From assembly GCA_022825065.1 (NCBI GenBank), contig JAJDYR010000037.1, positions 195,805-259,804 of the forward strand: DNA of 64,000 nt, in the 5' to 3' direction. Positions within the stretch are counted from its first letter, which is position 1. Every line of letters starts with the position of its first letter. The position numbers were made by a program, and so were the translations under genes. Of the stretch, positions 51,840 to 60,581 are shown piece after piece. The notes beneath the pieces were generated by a model. The model ran no database searches. It had not been told where the DNA came from and saw only the letters and a list, made by a program, of their open reading frames with translations. The DNA is from a bacterium. GTDB taxonomy: Bacteria; UBA8248.

Positions 51840-52208
51840 CTCTCGCCACGGGCGGTGAGGCTCCTCGCGGAACTCCCGCGCATCGAGGGCAATCCGTGGG
51901 TCATCCACGGCAAGAGGCCGGGCACGCACATGACCGAACTCGACGACGCCTGGCAGACCGTCCGGGCGCGCGCGGGTCTCTCAGACGTACGGCTCCACGA
52001 CCTGCGCCATTCCTTCGCGTCCAGGGCCCTGGCGCTTGGCGAGAGCCTGCCCATGATCGGGAAACTGCTCGGTCACGCCCAGGTCGAGACCACGGCGCGC
52101 TACGCCCATCTGTCACGCAAATCGATGCACGAGGCGACGGAGCGGATCGCCGTGAGCATCGCGGCCGACATTCTGGGTTCAGGCGGGAGACCCGCTCCCG
52201 ACTCGTAA
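51840..52208 (+). pseudogene. Truncated tyrosine recombinase (phage-type integrase), C-terminal fragment
   Basis: About 120 codons encode only the C-terminal half of a tyrosine integrase: LHDLRHSFASRALALGESLPMIGKLLGHAQVETTARYAHLS, including the H-x-x-R, LGHA and nucleophile Tyr (ARYAHL). The arm-binding and core-binding domains and the first catalytic Arg are missing; the upstream 40 residues in frame show no integrase similarity. The fragment lies just upstream of a toxin-antitoxin pair, suggesting the remains of an integrated element. Confidence 0.75.
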
Positions 52209-52265
52209 TCTCGTGACACCGGCGCAGGCTACTATCAATACCCCGATTACCTGAGCATGAAAGAC

Positions 52266-52294
52266 TTGAAAACTATACGGCCTTGCCTTATATT
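52266..52294 (+). promoter_or_regulatory. Sigma70-type promoter of the toxin-antitoxin pair
   Basis: TTGAAA at 52266-52271, a 17-base spacer, TATATT at 52289-52294. The antitoxin ATG at 52317 follows after an AAGGGGA ribosome site at 52304-52310, giving a very short leader. Confidence 0.65.
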
Positions 52295-52316
52295 CATTCC
52301 TTAAAGGGGATGAATT

Positions 52317-52907
52317 ATGCCTATCACGGCCGATTTGACGATCCGGGAAACCGCCGCTCTCTCGGGAGTGGCCCGGACAACGATCGAAAAAGCCCTGGAA
52401 GCCCGCGTCCTGCAGTCCCTCGCCGGTCCGGCCCGTCTTCGCGGCGGCGCGATGCGCTATCTCCCCATCCGGGCGGTGGCCTATTTCCATGCCCTGAAAG
52501 CGGCCAACCTTACGGATCTCCCCCTGCGCCATAAACGGGCGATCTGGACGAATCTGGTCCGTCTCGAACCCATGCAACTAGAGAGGATCGAATTCACTCC
52601 CGGCGCGATGCTCGACCTCGAGCGCCTCGCGGCGGATTCCCTGCGCAATGCCGAACGATACCGAAAAGCCCGCGATCGATACATCACATCGGATGAGGAC
52701 ATCCTCGGCGGCACGCCGGTCATCGCCGGAACGCGGTTGAGCGTTTACGCGATTCTCGGGCGGTTGCAGGACGGCGACGACATCGACGATCTCACGGAGG
52801 ACTACCCGGAGATTCCGCGCGAAGTGTTCGAGGCCGCCGAGATCTACGCCAAATGCCATCCTCTTCGAGGACGCCCTTCCGGCAGACCCTGGCGAAACGC
52901 GGCCTAG
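52317..52907 (+). CDS. DUF433 antitoxin-like protein with N-terminal HTH
   Basis: 196-residue protein. Residues 1-60 look like a MerR/Xre-type helix-turn-helix (LTIRETAALSGVARTTIEKALEARVL). The C-terminal part is the DUF433 domain: YITSDEDILGGTPVIAGTRLSVYAILGRLQDGDDIDDLTEDYPEIPREVFEAA in segments, the VapB-like part that neutralises PIN-like toxins. A PIN-like DUF5615 gene begins 20 bases after its stop. It probably represses its own promoter at 52266. The C-terminal tail HPLRGRPSGRPWRNAA may pair with the toxin. Confidence 0.82.
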   Translation: MPITADLTIRETAALSGVARTTIEKALEARVLQSLAGPARLRGGAMRYLPIRAVAYFHALKAANLTDLPLRHKRAIWTNLVRLEPMQLERIEFTPGAMLDLERLAADSLRNAERYRKARDRYITSDEDILGGTPVIAGTRLSVYAILGRLQDGDDIDDLTEDYPEIPREVFEAAEIYAKCHPLRGRPSGRPWRNAA

Positions 52908-52927
52908 GCGGCGGTTGCGGCAAGACG

Positions 52928-53314
52928 ATGCGGTTGTTTCTCGATGAGTGCCTGTCCCCCAAAATAGCCCAGGCCCTGAATGCCGAGGGGATTCACGTCG
53001 CCCTGCATCCGCGCGATTTCGGCGGGCTGTGCGCGTCGGATCACCACGTCCTGGCCAGATGCGTCGAGCAGGACCTCGTACTCGTGACGGCCAACGCGCG
53101 CGATTTCCGCGCCCTCGTCGCGACCCGGGACGTGCACCCCGGCCTCGTCATCCTGCCGAGCGTGGGTCGGGAACGCTCGGAGTCGCTCCTGCGCGATGCG
53201 ATCGCTTTCCTCTCCGGACGCGGCGACCCGATGGACGTCATGGTCAACCATGTTCTCGAAGTATCGACAGAGGCGGTTATGACGCTCTCGATGTTACCGG
53301 CGCAAGAGAAATGA
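52928..53314 (+). CDS. DUF5615 PIN-like toxin
   Basis: 128-residue PIN-like domain. MRLFLDECLSPKIAQALNAEGIHVALHPRD begins the fold with the first acidic residues (LDE), and LVLVTANARDFRAL contains the second acidic site. GLVILPSVGRERSE follows. DUF5615 proteins are Mut7-C/PIN-type RNases and are routinely encoded downstream of DUF433 antitoxins. The start is ATG 52928. This forms a VapBC-like toxin-antitoxin pair beside an integrase relic. Confidence 0.85.
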   Translation: MRLFLDECLSPKIAQALNAEGIHVALHPRDFGGLCASDHHVLARCVEQDLVLVTANARDFRALVATRDVHPGLVILPSVGRERSESLLRDAIAFLSGRGDPMDVMVNHVLEVSTEAVMTLSMLPAQEK

Positions 53315-54041
53315 GCGCTCGAAAACGCCTGCGCCACCCGCATTGAATCGGAAGTGAGGCGCCAGGGGCGGTCCGGCGCGTTTGCCGGATGGAAGACGTG
53401 TTGGCCCGAAACTTCCCGCCGGCCTCGCCTCGTCCGTGTTGAAGGCCGAGGGCAGGCGCTCCTCCGAAGCGCTTCCGGGAACCATGTCAGAGCGCTGACC
53501 GGCCCCGCGCCGTGACCTCGGAAATCCTCCGCATGACCAATGGAGACGGGGTCTCCTCCTGCCGGTCGAAGGCAATCGCCGAAGAGGGGGTACTGAACCC
53601 AGACCCTCCCCCTCCTTGGTCGGCTCCATGCGCCGAATCAGGAAAAGAACTTTTTCAACAACCCCGTTTCGTGTGTGATTCAGCCTTGGCGTTCAGGGCG
53701 TCGAGGCCGAAAAAGCGAAAAAACGAAAAAAGGGACTTGACCTCGGCGCGCGCTTGACCCATAAGATCGGTGTTGCTTTTGCGGGGACTTGCGTGATCTC
53801 CGCCCATAGAGCCACGCAATCTCGTGTCCGATGGAGCATATGGAGTATTGATTCGATGAGGCATCAGGATCGCAGGAGGTCCTGGGGCGTGTTCAAGACG
53901 CCCCGCCATCCACTGGCTTCTTAGGAAACCAGCGCGTTCACCCGTCTTGCGCGCAAGCGCCCCATCACTCCCTAAAACCAGGCGTTCCGCTCAAGGCGCA
54001 CATTCACGAAAACATAGCAATTCCTGAGGAGCATGGAACCC
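53315..54041. other. Intergenic region between the toxin gene and leuA
   Basis: About 730 bases without a convincing gene. A 111-codon reverse frame (53294-53629) is Arg/Pro-rich and unsupported. TTTTTCAACAACCCC at 53651-53665 is identical to the right end of the 32284-32495 element, here without a partner. A possible promoter (TTGACC 53737-53742, CATAAG 53760-53765) and a 7-bp hairpin (53884-53904) lie ahead of leuA. A short frame at 53856-53924 has no run of Leu codons, so classical attenuation is not indicated. Confidence 0.5.
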
Positions 54042-55676
54042 ATGGCGAGACAAGCCACGGCAGTACGAAAGAAACCATCCAGAGGCAGGGCCTCGAACAG
54101 AATACGCATTTTCGACACCACGCTCAGGGACGGGGAGCAGTCGCCCGGCTGCAGCATGGACCATTTCCAGAAGGTGCAGATGGCGCTCCAGCTCGAAAAA
54201 CTGGGCGTGGACATCATCGAAGCCGGTTTTCCCATCGCGTCGAACGACGAGTTCGAATCGGTGCGCGACGTGGCGAAGGCGGTGACGAAGACCAGCGTCG
54301 CCGGTCTTTCGCGCTCGGCGCGCGAGGACATCGACCGCTGCTGGGAGGCGGTGCGCCACGCGAAAAAGCCCAGAATCCACACCTTCATCGCCACGTCGGA
54401 CATTCACTTGAAGCACAAGCTCAAGATGACGCGCGCGCAACTCCTGAAGGAGATCGCCGCCTCGGTGCGCCACGCGCGAAAACTCTGCAAGGACGTGGAG
54501 TGGAGTGCGGAGGACGCGACGCGCTCGGACTGGGATTTCCTGGCCGAGACGGTGAAGATCGCCATCGAGGAGGGAGCGACCACCATCAACCTCCCCGACA
54601 CGGTGGGCTACATCATCCCCAGCGAGTTCAAGCGCTTCTGGGAGCACATCTTCGAGAAGGTGCCGAGCTATGACGAGGTGGTCTTCAGCGCGCACTGCCA
54701 CGACGACCTGGGCCTCGCGGTGGCGAACAGCATCGTGGCTATCGAATCCGGCGTGCGGCAGGTGGAGTGCACCATCAACGGCATCGGCGAGCGGGCGGGC
54801 AACGCCTCGCTCGAGGAGTTCGTGATGGCCATCGCCACCCGGCGCGACGAGCTCAACTACAAATCGGGAATCAAGACGCGCGAGATATACCCCACGAGCA
54901 GGCTGCTCACCTCCATGACGGGTGTGCCCGTCCAGCCCAACAAGGCGGTGGTGGGCAAGAACGCCTTCGCGCACGAGGCGGGCATCCACCAGCACGGGGT
55001 GATCTCGAAGGCCATCACGTATGAGATCATGACGCCCAAATCCGTGGGCAGGCCCTCGAACACGCTCGTTCTTGGCAAGCACTCGGGGCGCGCGGGTTTG
55101 CGGAAGCGCTACGAGCAGCTTGGCTTCAAGATGTCGCGCGAGGACATCACGGCCATCTACCCGCGCTTCATCGACCTCGCGGACAAGAAAAAAGAGGTCT
55201 ACGATGAGGACTTGATCGCGCTGTTGCAGCAAAACCGCGCCGAGGGCGGGGAGAACTACTACAGCATCGAGTTCCTGCAGGTTACCTCCTCCACCGGCAC
55301 GCAGCCGGCCTCCACGGCCACGGTGCGGATCCGCCAGGGCGAGGAGGAGTTCTCCGAAGTGAGCCAGGGCAACGGCCCCGTGGACGCGGCCATCAACGCC
55401 ATCTGCCGGGTCGTGGGCATCGAATGCCGCCTGGCGGATTTCTCGGTGAACGCCGTCACCCGGGGGCGCGACGCGCTCGCCGAGGTGAACATCATGGTGG
55501 AGTTCGAGGGCGACTTGCAGATAGCGGGCCACGCCACGAGCCCCGATACCGTCGAGGCGGGCGCCAAGGCCTTCGTGAACGCGGTGAACAAGTTCAAGCT
55601 CACCGAAGATATGCGCAAACCCGCAGGCAGGGGGCGCAAGGCGAAAGCGCCCGCCGAGCGCCCGCGCGGCATCTGA
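54042..55676 (+). CDS. leuA: 2-isopropylmalate synthase
   Basis: 544-residue HMGL-like synthase. IRIFDTTLRDGEQSPGCSM is the signature 1 motif with the metal-binding Asp, FSAHCHDDLGLAVANSI the HxH motif, NGIGERAGNASLEEFVMAI signature 2, and EAGIHQHGVI the C-terminal catalytic stretch. The last 130 residues form the LeuA dimer regulatory domain (VTSSTGTQPASTATVRI), which binds leucine for feedback inhibition. Length and domains match LeuA rather than citramalate synthase. AGGAG is 10 bases before ATG 54042 and only one base before ATG 54033, so I chose 54042. leuB, leuC and leuD are not nearby. Confidence 0.93.
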   Translation: MARQATAVRKKPSRGRASNRIRIFDTTLRDGEQSPGCSMDHFQKVQMALQLEKLGVDIIEAGFPIASNDEFESVRDVAKAVTKTSVAGLSRSAREDIDRCWEAVRHAKKPRIHTFIATSDIHLKHKLKMTRAQLLKEIAASVRHARKLCKDVEWSAEDATRSDWDFLAETVKIAIEEGATTINLPDTVGYIIPSEFKRFWEHIFEKVPSYDEVVFSAHCHDDLGLAVANSIVAIESGVRQVECTINGIGERAGNASLEEFVMAIATRRDELNYKSGIKTREIYPTSRLLTSMTGVPVQPNKAVVGKNAFAHEAGIHQHGVISKAITYEIMTPKSVGRPSNTLVLGKHSGRAGLRKRYEQLGFKMSREDITAIYPRFIDLADKKKEVYDEDLIALLQQNRAEGGENYYSIEFLQVTSSTGTQPASTATVRIRQGEEEFSEVSQGNGPVDAAINAICRVVGIECRLADFSVNAVTRGRDALAEVNIMVEFEGDLQIAGHATSPDTVEAGAKAFVNAVNKFKLTEDMRKPAGRGRKAKAPAERPRGI

Positions 55677-55750
55677 TTTGAAATCGGGGGCGGCTCTCTC
55701 CGGGGGGCCGCCCCGCGATTTCTGTGCGAGGCGGCATAGTCGTGATGTAG

Positions 55751-55837
55751 GGGCGGACCGATGTGTCCGCCCGCAGCAAGTCTGTATGGTTGAATTACAT
55801 GCCGGGTGAACACGCAGGCGGCGGGCATATATGCCCG
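55751..55837. repeat. Two intergenic palindromes
   Basis: GGGCGGAC/GTCCGCCC (55751-55772, 6-base loop), preceded by GTAG, and the perfect 16-bp palindrome CGGGCATATATGCCCG (55822-55837). They belong to the same style of GTAGGGG- and CATATATG-containing palindromes seen at 46623, 46678 and 62051. Confidence 0.6.
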
Positions 55838-55890
55838 ACCCCGCGGAACCATTCACTCCCTTGTCCACCAGCCATCAAGGAGAACCCTCC

Positions 55891-57264
55891 ATGACATACC
55901 CGGCCACGAGAGAGCTGGCGAAACGAATCGCGGCGGTTCACGCCCCGGATATCGGCGAGGCGGCCCGCGCGGGGGCGCGAAACGCCGTTCTCGACACGCT
56001 GGGCGTGATTCTGGCGGGCCGGGCAGATGATTGCGCGCGGCTCGCGCACCGGCTGGCGGTCGCCGAGGGCGGCGCGCCCATAGCGCGGCTTATCGGCACG
56101 ACGGGGCGCACGAGCGCCTCCTGGGCCGCCTTCGTGAACGGCACGGCGGGCCATGCGCTCGATTACGACGACGTGGATTTCGTGATGCTGGGCCACCCGA
56201 GCGTCACCCTGGTCCCTGCGCTCATCGCGCTGGCCGAGGAGCGCGGCATCGGCGGCGCGCGGGTTCTCGAAGCCTATACGGTCGGCTTCGAGCTTTTGCA
56301 CGTCCTGGGCCGCGCGGTGAACCCGAGGCACTACCGCCGCGGCTTTCACGCCACGGCCACGTTGGGATCCGTCGGCGTGGCGGGAGCCTGCGCGTATCTG
56401 TTGGGGCTGGACGAGGAGCAGACGCGGAACGCCCTGAGCCTGGGCGCCAGTGGCTCGGCGGGGCTGGTGTCGAACTTCGGCACGATGACCAAGCCGTTCC
56501 ACGCGGGCCAGTCCGCGCGGGCGGGCCTCGTGGCGGCGAAACTCGCCGAGGACGGCTTCACGGCGGCTGAGGATACGCTGGAGACGGGCTTCACGGCGGC
56601 CATGGCGGCGGAGGAAATCGGCCCCACGGCCCATGAGTTCGCGGACTGGGAGAGCGCGGTCGCTCCCTGGGGGCGGCCCTGGGACATCGAAGAGGGCGTC
56701 TGCGTGAAGATTCACCCCTGCTGCGCGATGACGCACCCGGGCATCGACGCCATGCTCGACCTGGTGACGAGCGAAGACATCGCGGTCGCCGACGTGGCGG
56801 CCCTGGGCGCGCGCGCCTCGACCATGACGCTGAAAGTCCTGCGCTACAAAGAGGCGACGACGGGTCTCGAGGGGAAATTCTCCATGCCGTTCTGCATCGC
56901 CTCCGCCCTCGTGGACCGCAAGGTGGGCATCCGCCAGTTCGAGGAAGACAGCGTCGCACGGCCCGAGATAGCCGCTCTCCAGAAGCGCGTCGCGTTCGAG
57001 CTGGATGAGGAGATGGCGCGCGAGGACCCCGAGACCGAGGCGGCCCAGGTCTGGGTCAAGCTCAACGACGGCCGCGAACTCACTCGCTTTTTCCCCCGCG
57101 CGCGCGGCCACGTCGAAAACCCCCTGACCGAACTCGAACTCCAGGAAAAGTTTTTAGAGTGCGCCGCAGGCCTCACTGAAGGGAAGGCCCGCGCCGCCTG
57201 GGACGCCTGGCGGCGGCTCGACGAGGCGGACGACCTCACCCGCCTCACCGCCATGCTCTCATAG
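55891..57264 (+). CDS. MmgE/PrpD family protein, copy 3
   Basis: 457-residue family member. NAVLDTLGVILAGRADD, GHALDYDDVDFVMLGHPS (D-Y-D-D motif), GFELLHVLGRAVNPRHYRRGFHATATLG and KIHPCCAMTHPGIDAMLDLV are the family blocks. It differs from both copies at 18611 and 20008, so the three are ancient paralogs, not recent duplicates. The start is ATG 55891 with AAGGAG about 8 bases upstream. It lies between leuA and a repeat-rich gap and has no lyase gene beside it. The reaction (dehydratase, decarboxylase or epimerase) is unknown. Confidence 0.9.
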   Translation: MTYPATRELAKRIAAVHAPDIGEAARAGARNAVLDTLGVILAGRADDCARLAHRLAVAEGGAPIARLIGTTGRTSASWAAFVNGTAGHALDYDDVDFVMLGHPSVTLVPALIALAEERGIGGARVLEAYTVGFELLHVLGRAVNPRHYRRGFHATATLGSVGVAGACAYLLGLDEEQTRNALSLGASGSAGLVSNFGTMTKPFHAGQSARAGLVAAKLAEDGFTAAEDTLETGFTAAMAAEEIGPTAHEFADWESAVAPWGRPWDIEEGVCVKIHPCCAMTHPGIDAMLDLVTSEDIAVADVAALGARASTMTLKVLRYKEATTGLEGKFSMPFCIASALVDRKVGIRQFEEDSVARPEIAALQKRVAFELDEEMAREDPETEAAQVWVKLNDGRELTRFFPRARGHVENPLTELELQEKFLECAAGLTEGKARAAWDAWRRLDEADDLTRLTAMLS

Positions 57265-57301
57265 GGGTTGATTAAGTTTAGCGGACGAATCCGTAGGGGC
57301 C

Positions 57302-57486
57302 TGTTGAAAAAGCCTGCTATGCGTCCGGTCGATGGCGTGATGACCCGTAGGGACAGGCCTCCGTGCCTGTCCTGATGGCAAATCCCGCAAAGGACAACCA
57401 CGGAGGGTTGTCCCTACAATTGCGTTTCTCATTTGCGAAGAATTGATAAGCCACCCGTAGGACAGGTCGCGACCTGTCCCTGCAAT
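57302..57486. repeat. Repeat-rich gap: solo MITE end, hairpins and a 70-bp direct-repeat copy
   Basis: TGTTGAAAAA at 57302-57311 is a solo end of the 210-bp element family. It is followed by hairpins GGACAGGC/GCCTGTCC (57351-57372) and GGACAACC/GGTTGTCC (57392-57413), and then a 69-bp block at 57418-57486 that recurs at 59172-59240. The block ends in a perfect 20-bp palindrome around GGTCGCGACC. The remainder of 57265-57673 has no gene. Confidence 0.7.
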
Positions 57487-57606
57487 CTTGATTTCCCCTA
57501 TAGTCAGGTTTGTTCTTCCCTGTTATTCCGGCATGCGCCGGAGCGGCGGTGACGTTTGCCGCATGGGCCGAGACAAAGCCTCATTCTCCGGGCATAACTG
57601 ACAATC

Positions 57607-57635
57607 TTGCCGTCGCGCGGCGCGGGGGATATTAT
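57607..57635 (+). promoter_or_regulatory. Candidate promoter for the multicopper oxidase gene
   Basis: TTGCCG (57607-57612), a 17-base spacer and TATTAT (57630-57635), about 40 bases before the oxidase ATG. The -10 is a 5/6 match and the -35 a 4/6 match. Confidence 0.45.
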
Positions 57636-57673
57636 CGTCCCGCCGCTGGAAACTCGTATCCAGGAGATCGAAC

Positions 57674-58990
57674 ATGAAACGCAGGGAATTTCTTGCAGCG
57701 TTGGCGGCGACGGCGCTGACGCCCGCTACCGGATGGGCGGCGCCGGCGGGTATGCGCCTCAAGGCCGAGCCGGTCAGCGTTCGCCTTTTGCCGGATGGGC
57801 AAGGGGTAACGCGCATGCTCGGGTTCAACGGGTCGACGCCGGGTCCCGAGATACGCGCCCGCCAGGGAGGCCGGGTGGCCGTCGCTTTCGAGAACGGGAT
57901 CGACAGCGCTTCCGCCATCCACTGGCACGGCATCCATATCGACAACGCGATGGACGGGGTGCCGGGCCTCACCCAGGCGGCGGTCAAACCGGGCGACGCG
58001 TTCGACTACGTCTTCGACGTGTCTCATTCCGGCACCTACTGGTACCACTCGCACGAGCGCTCCTGGGAGCAGGTGGCGAAGGGTCTCTACGGCCCCCTGA
58101 TCGTCGAGGAGCGCGACCCCCCGCGCGTCGACCGCGACATCACGGTGATTCTCGACGACTGGCGCCTCACGCGCAGCGGCGAATTGCACCCGAATTTCGG
58201 CAACCGCCACGACTTCTCCCATGACGGGCGGATCGGCAACTTCGCCCGCGCGCTCGTCTCGCGCGAAACGGTGCGGCGCGGCGACAGGGTCCGCCTGCGG
58301 CTGATCAATACGGCGACGGCCCGTATTTTCCCGGTGCGGATCACAGGCGGCGCGGGGAAGGTCGTGGCGCATGACGGCATGCCGCTGGCGGCGCCCGAGC
58401 CGCTCGGCGAACTCGTCCTCGCCCCCGCGCAGCGGACCGACGTCATCCTCGACGTGGCCGGGCCCGTCACCTTCGCCATGTTGACTGGGAGGGGAGCCTA
58501 CGAACTCGGCAAAATAGCGGCGGAAGGCGCAAACCCCGCACCCGTCAAAACCCCGATCGCGCCGCTTCCGCCGCACGCCGCCCCGAAGCCCGATCGCGAA
58601 AGGGCGCGGCGGCTGACGCTCGCCATGCAGGGCGGCGCGATGAGCCGGATGGGCATGACGGGCATGATGCGCGGCGGGGATTTCTGGGCCTTCAACGGCC
58701 GCTCCGGCCTGCCGCGCGCGCCCTGGCAGCGCTTCGAGCGCGGTGAGACGGCGCTGATCACGATGCGGAACGACACCGCCTTCCCGCACGGCATCCACGT
58801 CCACGGCCACCACTTCCACGAACTCGACGAGAACGGCGCGCCCGGCCATTACCGCGACACCACCCTGGTCGACCCGCGCCGGCGCCGAGACGTCCTCTGC
58901 GTGTTCGACAACCCCGGCAAGTGGCTGATCCACTGCCACACCCTGGCCCACCAGGCGTCGGGCATGAAGACCTGGGTCGAGGTCGTCTGA
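57674..58990 (+). CDS. Multicopper oxidase, Tat-exported, CueO/CopA-like
   Basis: 438-residue periplasmic oxidase. The start MKRREFLAALAATALTPATG is a twin-arginine signal. Copper motifs are HWHG (83-86), WYHSH (HSH 125-127), HGIHVHGHHFHEL (near 370-384) and HCHTLAHQASGM (420-431, with the T1 copper Cys and axial Met). A Met-rich segment near residues 316-335 (MQGGAMSRMGMTGMMRGG) resembles the copper-binding part of CueO and CopA. It probably oxidises Cu(I) or phenols and protects against copper. Length is short for a three-domain enzyme but all four motifs are present. AGGAGA precedes the ATG. Confidence 0.92.
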   Translation: MKRREFLAALAATALTPATGWAAPAGMRLKAEPVSVRLLPDGQGVTRMLGFNGSTPGPEIRARQGGRVAVAFENGIDSASAIHWHGIHIDNAMDGVPGLTQAAVKPGDAFDYVFDVSHSGTYWYHSHERSWEQVAKGLYGPLIVEERDPPRVDRDITVILDDWRLTRSGELHPNFGNRHDFSHDGRIGNFARALVSRETVRRGDRVRLRLINTATARIFPVRITGGAGKVVAHDGMPLAAPEPLGELVLAPAQRTDVILDVAGPVTFAMLTGRGAYELGKIAAEGANPAPVKTPIAPLPPHAAPKPDRERARRLTLAMQGGAMSRMGMTGMMRGGDFWAFNGRSGLPRAPWQRFERGETALITMRNDTAFPHGIHVHGHHFHELDENGAPGHYRDTTLVDPRRRRDVLCVFDNPGKWLIHCHTLAHQASGMKTWVEVV

Positions 58991-59171
58991 CGGGGGTGCT
59001 GCCGGCAAACGCGTGAGTCACGGAATCGGGTCATTCCGGCCTGCGCCGGATGAGGGTGGATTCACCGCATTGCCGGCGGAGCCGGTTCGGGAAGCGAGTC
59101 CCGCGCAGCCGTTCACTCGTAGGGGCAAACCCCTCCTCGGGGTTGCCCCACGGTTCGTGAACCGCCCCTGT

Positions 59172-59240
59172 AATTGCGTTTCTCACTTGCGAAGAATTGA
59201 TAAGCCACCCGTAGGGACAGGTCGCGACCTGTCCCTACAT
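59172..59240. repeat. Second copy of the 70-bp direct repeat with a perfect 28-bp palindrome
   Basis: Nearly identical to 57418-57486 (AATTGCGTTTCTCACTTGCG ... ). It contains a perfect 28-bp palindrome at 59211-59238 (half GTAGGGACAGGTCG). The two copies flank the multicopper oxidase gene in direct orientation. Confidence 0.8.
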
Positions 59241-59290
59241 CCTTCTCGGAAGAATCTTTCTTCGGCCGGGAAACTCTCCTTCATCGGACT

Positions 59291-59498
59291 TGTTGAAAAA
59301 CCCCCTGAATGGGAAATCCCATAAAGGCAACCCCCCCTACCCCCCCTTGTCAGGGGGGCAAGAAAAAACAAAAAGCCCCTCGGCTCGGTGGGGGCGCATC
59401 GCCTTTTTATACCCCCCTGACAAGGGGGGGTAGGGGGGGTTGCTTTTCAGTCGAGAAGGATGTCTCCTCTACCTCCTGAAAAGAGGACTTTTTCAACA
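59291..59498. repeat. MITE-like element with TGTTGAAAAA ends and a nested C/G-run inverted repeat
   Basis: Ends TGTTGAAAAA (59291-59300) and TTTTTCAACA (59489-59498) bound a 208-bp element. Inside, 59327-59443 is an inverted repeat with arms of GCAACCCCCCCTACCC and CCCCTTGTCAGGGGGG and their complements, around an asymmetric AT-containing centre. A near-copy in the opposite orientation lies at 61910-62020. The rest of 58991-59629 has no gene; 59119-59147 is another GGGGCAA/TTGCCCC hairpin. Confidence 0.75.
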
Positions 59499-59531
59499 GC
59501 TCTCATCGGTCGAGTTTGACCCCCCCTATTC

Positions 59532-59561
59532 TTGACATACCGCCCCCTCGGTACCTAGCAT
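59532..59561 (+). promoter_or_regulatory. Candidate promoter for the SDR gene
   Basis: TTGACA at 59532-59537, an 18-base spacer and TAGCAT at 59556-59561, about 68 bases before the SDR start. The -35 is perfect. Confidence 0.55.
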
Positions 59562-59629
59562 GGGGCATACGGAATCTTCTCTCACGCCTGCGGGACGCCC
59601 GTCGTGATCCCCCATTCGGACGCCATATT

Positions 59630-60415
59630 ATGAAACCCTCGGAACTTTTCGACGTCAGCGGACGCTCCGCGCTGGTCACAGGCGCGTCGGGCGCGTTCGG
59701 GGCGGTCGCCGCACGCACGCTGGCCGGAGCCGGCTGCCGCCTCACGCTGGCTTCCGGCAACGCGGACGCCTTAAATGCCGTCGCGGACGAGTGCCGTGAA
59801 CTCGGGGCCGAGGTCGCGGCGGTGAACGCGCGCCCCGAAACCGAAGCCGCGGCCGACGCCATGGTGGGAAAAGCCGTGGAGGACTATGGCCGCCTCGACA
59901 TTCTGGTCGTGGCGTCGGGGATCAACAGGGTAGGGATGATCGATGAGATGGCGCCCGATGCGTTCGCAGACGTCATGGACGCCAACGTCACGCAGTCGTG
60001 GCTGTTGGCGCGCGCCGCGACGCGGCAGATGAAGGCGCAGGGAGACGGCGGCAAGATCGTCCTCGTCTCCTCGACGCGCGGGATTCTCGGCCACCCGGCG
60101 GGCTACACCGCCTATTGCGCATCGAAAGCGGCGGTCGACGGCATCACGAAGGCGCTCGCCTGCGAACTGGGGCCGACGGGGATCACCGTGAACGCGGTCG
60201 GCCCGACCGTCTTCCGCTCGGTGCTCACGGACTGGATGTTCACCGACGCGCCCAAGGCGGTGAAAACGCGCGAGGGAATCGTGAGCCGTATCCCGAAAGG
60301 CCGTCTGGGCGAGCCCGAGGACCTCGCGGGGCCGCTCCTGTTCCTCGCCTCGCGCGCGTCTGACTTCTACACCGGCCACATTCTCTACGCGGACGGCGGC
60401 TATACGGCGGGATAG
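59630..60415 (+). CDS. Short-chain dehydrogenase/reductase
   Basis: 261-residue classical SDR. FDVSGRSALVTGASGAFGAVAARTLAGAG has the cofactor motif TGASGAFG, LDILVVASGINRVG replaces the usual NNAG, and VSSTRGILGHPAGYTAYCASKAAVDGITKALACELGPTGITVNAVGP holds the catalytic Ser and YxxxK. ATG 59630 is the start because the frame upstream runs through repeat DNA. It is followed by 166 non-coding bases and then the triple-RidA gene on the same strand. The substrate is unknown. Confidence 0.88.
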   Translation: MKPSELFDVSGRSALVTGASGAFGAVAARTLAGAGCRLTLASGNADALNAVADECRELGAEVAAVNARPETEAAADAMVGKAVEDYGRLDILVVASGINRVGMIDEMAPDAFADVMDANVTQSWLLARAATRQMKAQGDGGKIVLVSSTRGILGHPAGYTAYCASKAAVDGITKALACELGPTGITVNAVGPTVFRSVLTDWMFTDAPKAVKTREGIVSRIPKGRLGEPEDLAGPLLFLASRASDFYTGHILYADGGYTAG

Positions 60416-60581
60416 GGCGAAAGTATCTGCCGACAGGGCATTTGAGGAAGCAACAGCCTCATATGGCCCAAAACGTGAACCCGGGGAGAAAACCCGAGCC
60501 GACGAACGCGAACGAAGCGCACGGCGGGAGCCGCGGCGGCGACCCGGCCGGCTTTATCGGAAACCCCATCGAGGAGAGACC

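Noticed and set aside
53294-53629. 111-codon reverse frame downstream of the toxin gene
   Set aside because: Pro/Arg/Gly-rich, overlaps the toxin stop region, no ribosome-binding site or recognisable fold.
53856-53924. Leader peptide for leuA attenuation
   Set aside because: The 22-codon frame contains only one Leu codon, and the following hairpin (53884-53904) lies inside it without a T run. No classical attenuator is visible.
53991-55868. 625-codon reverse-strand frame opposite leuA
   Set aside because: Complement of a well-supported leuA; composition is dominated by Arg, Ala, His and Val with no recognisable motif.
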